Shown here: piece by piece, positions 5,536 to 10,986 of the stretch | How the letters are laid out: the number at the start of each line of letters is the position of its first letter | Numbering within the stretch: position 1 is the stretch's first letter | From: JAUWCW01 sp030609125 [NCBI: Candidatus Rokuibacteriota bacterium] | Lineage (GTDB): Bacteria > JAUVQV01 | Direction: 5' to 3' | NCBI GenBank assembly: GCA_030609125.1 | Contig: JAUWCW010000038.1 | Coordinates: forward strand, 1-10,986 | DNA length: 10,986 nucleotides | Made by a program: the position numbers and the translations under genes | The notes under the pieces: model-generated | Told to the model about the DNA's origin: nothing | Seen by the model: the letters and a program-made list of their open reading frames with translations, nothing else | The model's database searches: none

Positions 5536-6453
5536 ATGGGCAAGAGAAAACAATACACGTTGATGATAATCCCCGGCTCCAACAGCCGGGTGAGAAAGTT
5601 TGTCATCAGCGAAAAGATCCTCAAGGGGGGCGTCGTCCTCGCGGGGGTCTGCTGTATGCTCCTTCTTTTCTTCCTCATGGACTACGCCCGCTCCCGCGCC
5701 AAACTCTCGGAGCTCAGGGACCTGCGGGTGGAGGTCAAGACCCAGCGGCTCAAGGTCACCGAGATGGCCCAGGGCCTGATCGACCTCGATCACGGGATGT
5801 CCCGTCTGAGAAAGTTCGAGGCCAAGCTCCGGACCGCCTTCGATCTGGACCGTGACTACTACGCCACCGACTCCCTTACCGGGGTTGGAGGCGGCGAGCA
5901 GTCCCTGGCGGAAATGCTCAACAGCATGGATGCGAGACAGAAGGAGCTGGTGGCCCAGATCGACCGCGACCTCGATCGGCTCAAGAGCGACGTGACCGCG
6001 CAGGAGCAGGGGTTCAGCGACCTTCTCGTCTACCTGCAGGACCAGCAGTCGCTCCTGTCGTCGATCCCGTCCATCGTCCCCGCCAGGGGGTGGATCACCT
6101 CGGGCTTCAAGCGCCGGCGTGACCCCTTCACGGGACGCAGGACCTGGCACCGGGGGATCGACATCTCCACCAGCGTGGGCTCCCCCGTGGTGGCCCCCGC
6201 CGACGGCGTGGTCACCTACTCGGGCAGGAAGGTGGACTTCGGCAACATCGTCACCATCGACCACGGCTACGGCTACAAGACCCGCTACGGGCACAACTCC
6301 AAGCTTCTGGCCAGACGCGGCCAGAAAGTGAAGCGGGGCCAGGTGATAGCCTTCGTGGGGAACACGGGCAGAAGCACGGGTCCTCACCTGCACTACGAGG
6401 TTCTGCGAAACGGGGTTCCCGTCAACCCCAGGGACTACGTCCTCAACGACTGA
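5536..6453 (+). CDS. Membrane-anchored M23 family peptidase (LytM type)
   Basis: A 305-residue cell-envelope protein, likely a zinc endopeptidase cutting peptide cross-links in peptidoglycan. Residues 1-30 form a short basic cytoplasmic segment (YTLMIIPGSNSRVRKF). A transmembrane helix spans about 31-48. A charged, probably coiled-coil region follows (about 50-170), and the C-terminal LytM domain (about 185-305) faces the periplasm. The zinc site is intact: HRGID (His205, Asp209), YGH (His253) and HLH (His284, His286), so it should be catalytically active, unlike degenerate EnvC/NlpD-type activators. A GTG directly before the ATG could also serve as start; the ATG has AAGG six bases upstream. 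It lies 133 bases before secA on the same strand with no evident terminator between. The substrate bond and partners cannot be read from the sequence. Confidence 0.92.
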   Translation: MGKRKQYTLMIIPGSNSRVRKFVISEKILKGGVVLAGVCCMLLLFFLMDYARSRAKLSELRDLRVEVKTQRLKVTEMAQGLIDLDHGMSRLRKFEAKLRTAFDLDRDYYATDSLTGVGGGEQSLAEMLNSMDARQKELVAQIDRDLDRLKSDVTAQEQGFSDLLVYLQDQQSLLSSIPSIVPARGWITSGFKRRRDPFTGRRTWHRGIDISTSVGSPVVAPADGVVTYSGRKVDFGNIVTIDHGYGYKTRYGHNSKLLARRGQKVKRGQVIAFVGNTGRSTGPHLHYEVLRNGVPVNPRDYVLND

Positions 6454-6534
6454 GGGGTCCTGAGTTTCTCCAGCCTTGCATAATTGGCCTGCGACCGTGT
6501 TGCGCTTGTCGCTCCGGCCTCAACGCTCCCGCGG

Positions 6535-6543
6535 TGTTATGAT
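6535..6543 (+). promoter_or_regulatory. Extended -10 promoter element for secA
   Basis: TGTTATGAT fits the extended -10 pattern TGnTATnnT, and the overlapping GATAAT (6541-6546) is a second -10 candidate. No good -35 lies at the right distance. Transcription would start near 6550, 37 bases before secA. Read-through from the peptidase gene may also contribute. Confidence 0.45.
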
Positions 6544-6586
6544 AATTTTTTGATTCGTTTGCTCTGATGAAAGGTATAAAGAGAGA

Positions 6587-9376
<2,790 letters not shown>

Positions 9377-9444
9377 GCGGCTGAGCTGACAGAATCCCTC
9401 TCCGGCTTTGCATTCGGCGCATACCCTGATGCGGTGTGGTTCCG

Positions 9445-9474
9445 CTCGAGATATGTTCTTGACACTTTCTCGAG
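9445..9474. promoter_or_regulatory. Two CTCGAG palindromes flanking the -35 box (possible operator)
   Basis: CTCGAG occurs at 9445-9450 and again at 9469-9474, with centres 24 bases apart, on either side of TTGACA. The sites lie on nearly the same helix face. A bound regulator would block or position polymerase. A chance pair is possible in GC-rich DNA. Confidence 0.3.
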
Positions 9475-9486
9475 GGCCATGATAAT
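9459..9486 (+). promoter_or_regulatory. Strong promoter for the Ig-repeat protein gene
   Basis: TTGACA (9459-9464), a perfect -35, is followed by 16 bases and GATAAT (9481-9486), matching the -10 consensus at 5 of 6 positions. Transcription would start near 9493, leaving a leader of about 68 bases. The gene is therefore probably transcribed separately from secA. Confidence 0.75.
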
Positions 9487-9560
9487 ATCTTTCAAGTTTT
9501 TCACTGGATTAGGGATATTCTGTCTCCGGAGGGCAGGGCGTTTTTGGAATAGAGGAAAAC

Positions 9561-10986
9561 ATGGTGCAGAGAGCCCGCCGCATTCCCCGCCTTTCACTAT
9601 TTTTCGCCGCATTTTCCCTTCTGGCATCGTCACTTCCGGCCGTGGCGGGCACCATCGTCGTCAAGCCCGGCAAGCTGGACCATTTCGCCATCACCGCCCC
9701 TGAGACGGCGGTGGCGGGCGAGAGCTTTCTCGTCAGGGTTGATCCGTACGATTCCAACGGGAACCTTATCACCGAGGCCCAGGCCAAGGGAGGTTCTTTC
9801 ACCGTGCGGGTTTCGGGAGGTGCCAAGGCGGATCCCGACCGGATCCGGCCGACTGACTTCGCCGGCGGCATCACCGTGAGAGTGACGGATAAAGTGGCGG
9901 AGATCGTTGAGCTGTCCATCATCGAATCCGGTGCCGCCATGCCCCTGGCGTCGGTGCAGGTGCCCGTGTACCCCAACAAACTGGACCACTTCGACGTCCA
10001 TGTCCCCAAGGCCGTCACCAGCGGAGAGTCCTTCCAGGTCAGGTTTATCGCCCGCGACGCCTTCGGCAATACCAAGATCGATCTCCCGGACATCCGCGCC
10101 GGCGTTGCAATCGAAGCCAGCGGCGCCGGGACCGTTCAGCAGGAGGAAAAGCAGCTTCCGCCCTTCCGATCGGGAGAGATGATCATGAGTTTCGTTCCCG
10201 TCAAGGTGGGGAAGGTGAAGGTCGCCGTCCAGGAACAGACGACACACAGCCGCGGACAGAGCACCGAGATGGAAATCGGTCCCGCGCCCCTGCACCACTT
10301 CGTCGTGCAGGGGCCGAAAGCGGCGGTGGCGGGCGAAAAGTTCACCCTCGTTCTCGCCGCCATGGATCTGAACGAAAACGTAGTCACCGGTTATCAGACC
10401 CAGGGAGACGGTGTTCTTCTCACTTCCTCGGGTGAAGGCCTCCTTGAGCCGACCGCCGTGCGGGCCAAGGAGTTCCGCTCCGGGCAGGCCAAGGTGGGTG
10501 TGAGCTACACCGCCGCCGGGTCGCTTCGCATCACCGGCCACGAGATGAACCGCGATCTGGGGGGGACGTCGGAGCCGATCATCATCGTCGCCGGCGAGCC
10601 CGACCACTTCGTGGTGACAACCCCTCAGGAGGCCGTGGCGGGCGAAACCTTCCCCGCCGAAATCGCGGCCCTGGACGGGTTCAACAACAGCATCGTGGAC
10701 TACGACCTGAGGGGACTGGAAGTTTATCTTTCCACCGACGGGACAGGAGCCGTCTCACCCTCGTCGGTTTCACCGTCGGCCTTTTCCGGCGGCAAGGCCG
10801 CTGTCGACATCTCCTACAGCAAGGCCGAGTCCTTTTCGGTCATCGCCGCCCTCTCCAAAGACGACCTGGAAAAGATCATCCGCGAGCGCTTGCGCCGCGC
10901 TCCCGTCTCCCCGGGCCCGGCTCCGCTGACGCCTGAGGAAGTGGCCCGGGAAAGAGAGCGGGAGCTTGCGCTGCAGGCCCGCGAGG
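9561..10986 (+). CDS. Exported protein with four Ig-like repeats, incomplete at the right edge
   Basis: The open frame has 475 codons without a stop and continues past the window. The start ATG has AGAGGA four bases upstream. Residues 1-29 form a typical signal peptide (basic RARRIPR, hydrophobic core, AVA before Gly30), so the protein is exported by the Sec route. Four repeats start near residues 38, 140, 243 and 346, a regular spacing of 102-103 residues. Each begins like LDHFxVxxPxxAVAGExFxV and has a following A-x-D-x-x-x-N. This resembles the bacterial Ig-like beta-sandwich repeats of surface and extracellular proteins. No cysteine occurs in the visible part. From about residue 431 the sequence changes to a charged helix, a Pro/Ala-rich linker and a second helix (PEEVARERERELALQARE), so a different C-terminal module probably follows. 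Function unknown: adhesin, secretin-associated or envelope protein are all possible. Confidence 0.85.
   Translation, partial: MVQRARRIPRLSLFFAAFSLLASSLPAVAGTIVVKPGKLDHFAITAPETAVAGESFLVRVDPYDSNGNLITEAQAKGGSFTVRVSGGAKADPDRIRPTDFAGGITVRVTDKVAEIVELSIIESGAAMPLASVQVPVYPNKLDHFDVHVPKAVTSGESFQVRFIARDAFGNTKIDLPDIRAGVAIEASGAGTVQQEEKQLPPFRSGEMIMSFVPVKVGKVKVAVQEQTTHSRGQSTEMEIGPAPLHHFVVQGPKAAVAGEKFTLVLAAMDLNENVVTGYQTQGDGVLLTSSGEGLLEPTAVRAKEFRSGQAKVGVSYTAAGSLRITGHEMNRDLGGTSEPIIIVAGEPDHFVVTTPQEAVAGETFPAEIAALDGFNNSIVDYDLRGLEVYLSTDGTGAVSPSSVSPSAFSGGKAAVDISYSKAESFSVIAALSKDDLEKIIRERLRRAPVSPGPAPLTPEEVARERERELALQARE

Noticed and set aside
9418-9433. Hairpin CGCAT/ATGCG downstream of secA as a terminator.
   Set aside because: The stem is only 5 bp and no T-run follows, so no secA terminator can be claimed.

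Overview
The window is a GC-rich stretch of a bacterial chromosome carrying housekeeping genes, with short and well-signalled intergenic regions. The gene set fits a deltaproteobacterium in the broad sense, most like the Desulfuromonadales/Geobacter group. The reasons are an M23 peptidase placed directly before secA, a MetH that ends at the cobalamin domain, a type I-beta DAHP synthase, and the general character of the proteins. This placement comes from recognising families, not from a search.

Left part (1-2470, minus strand): one transcription unit reads leftwards. It starts at a strong sigma70-type promoter (2440-2468), passes a leader with a small terminator-like hairpin, and continues through aroF (first step of aromatic amino acid synthesis) and pheS (phenylalanyl-tRNA synthetase alpha). 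pheT is not in the window. A good ribosome-binding site lies 8 bases from the left edge, so pheT may start just outside. Between pheS and that site are two clusters of 7-base repeats in opposite orientation.

Middle (2470-2990): the 466-base gap between aroF and a small cold-shock gene holds a run of inverted repeats, two of which share bases and so exclude each other, and a probable csp promoter. csp reads rightwards and ends at a strong GC-rich terminator, which also separates it from the convergent metH.

Centre (2987-6453): metH (minus) and an M23 peptidase gene (plus) are divergent. Their promoters lie back to back, and a tandem 14-bp direct repeat sits between and partly over the two -35 boxes. 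MetH has the homocysteine, folate and cobalamin modules but no reactivation domain.

Right part (6454-10986, plus strand): secA has its own extended -10 element and encodes a complete preprotein translocase ATPase with the C-terminal zinc motif. After it, a near-consensus promoter drives an open frame that runs off the right edge. That protein has a signal peptide and four Ig-like repeats of about 103 residues; its C-terminal module is outside the window and its function is unknown.

No tRNA, rRNA, CRISPR, transposon or phage gene was seen. The least explained elements are the heptad repeats by pheS, the structured aroF-csp gap, the metH/M23 tandem repeat and the Ig-repeat protein.
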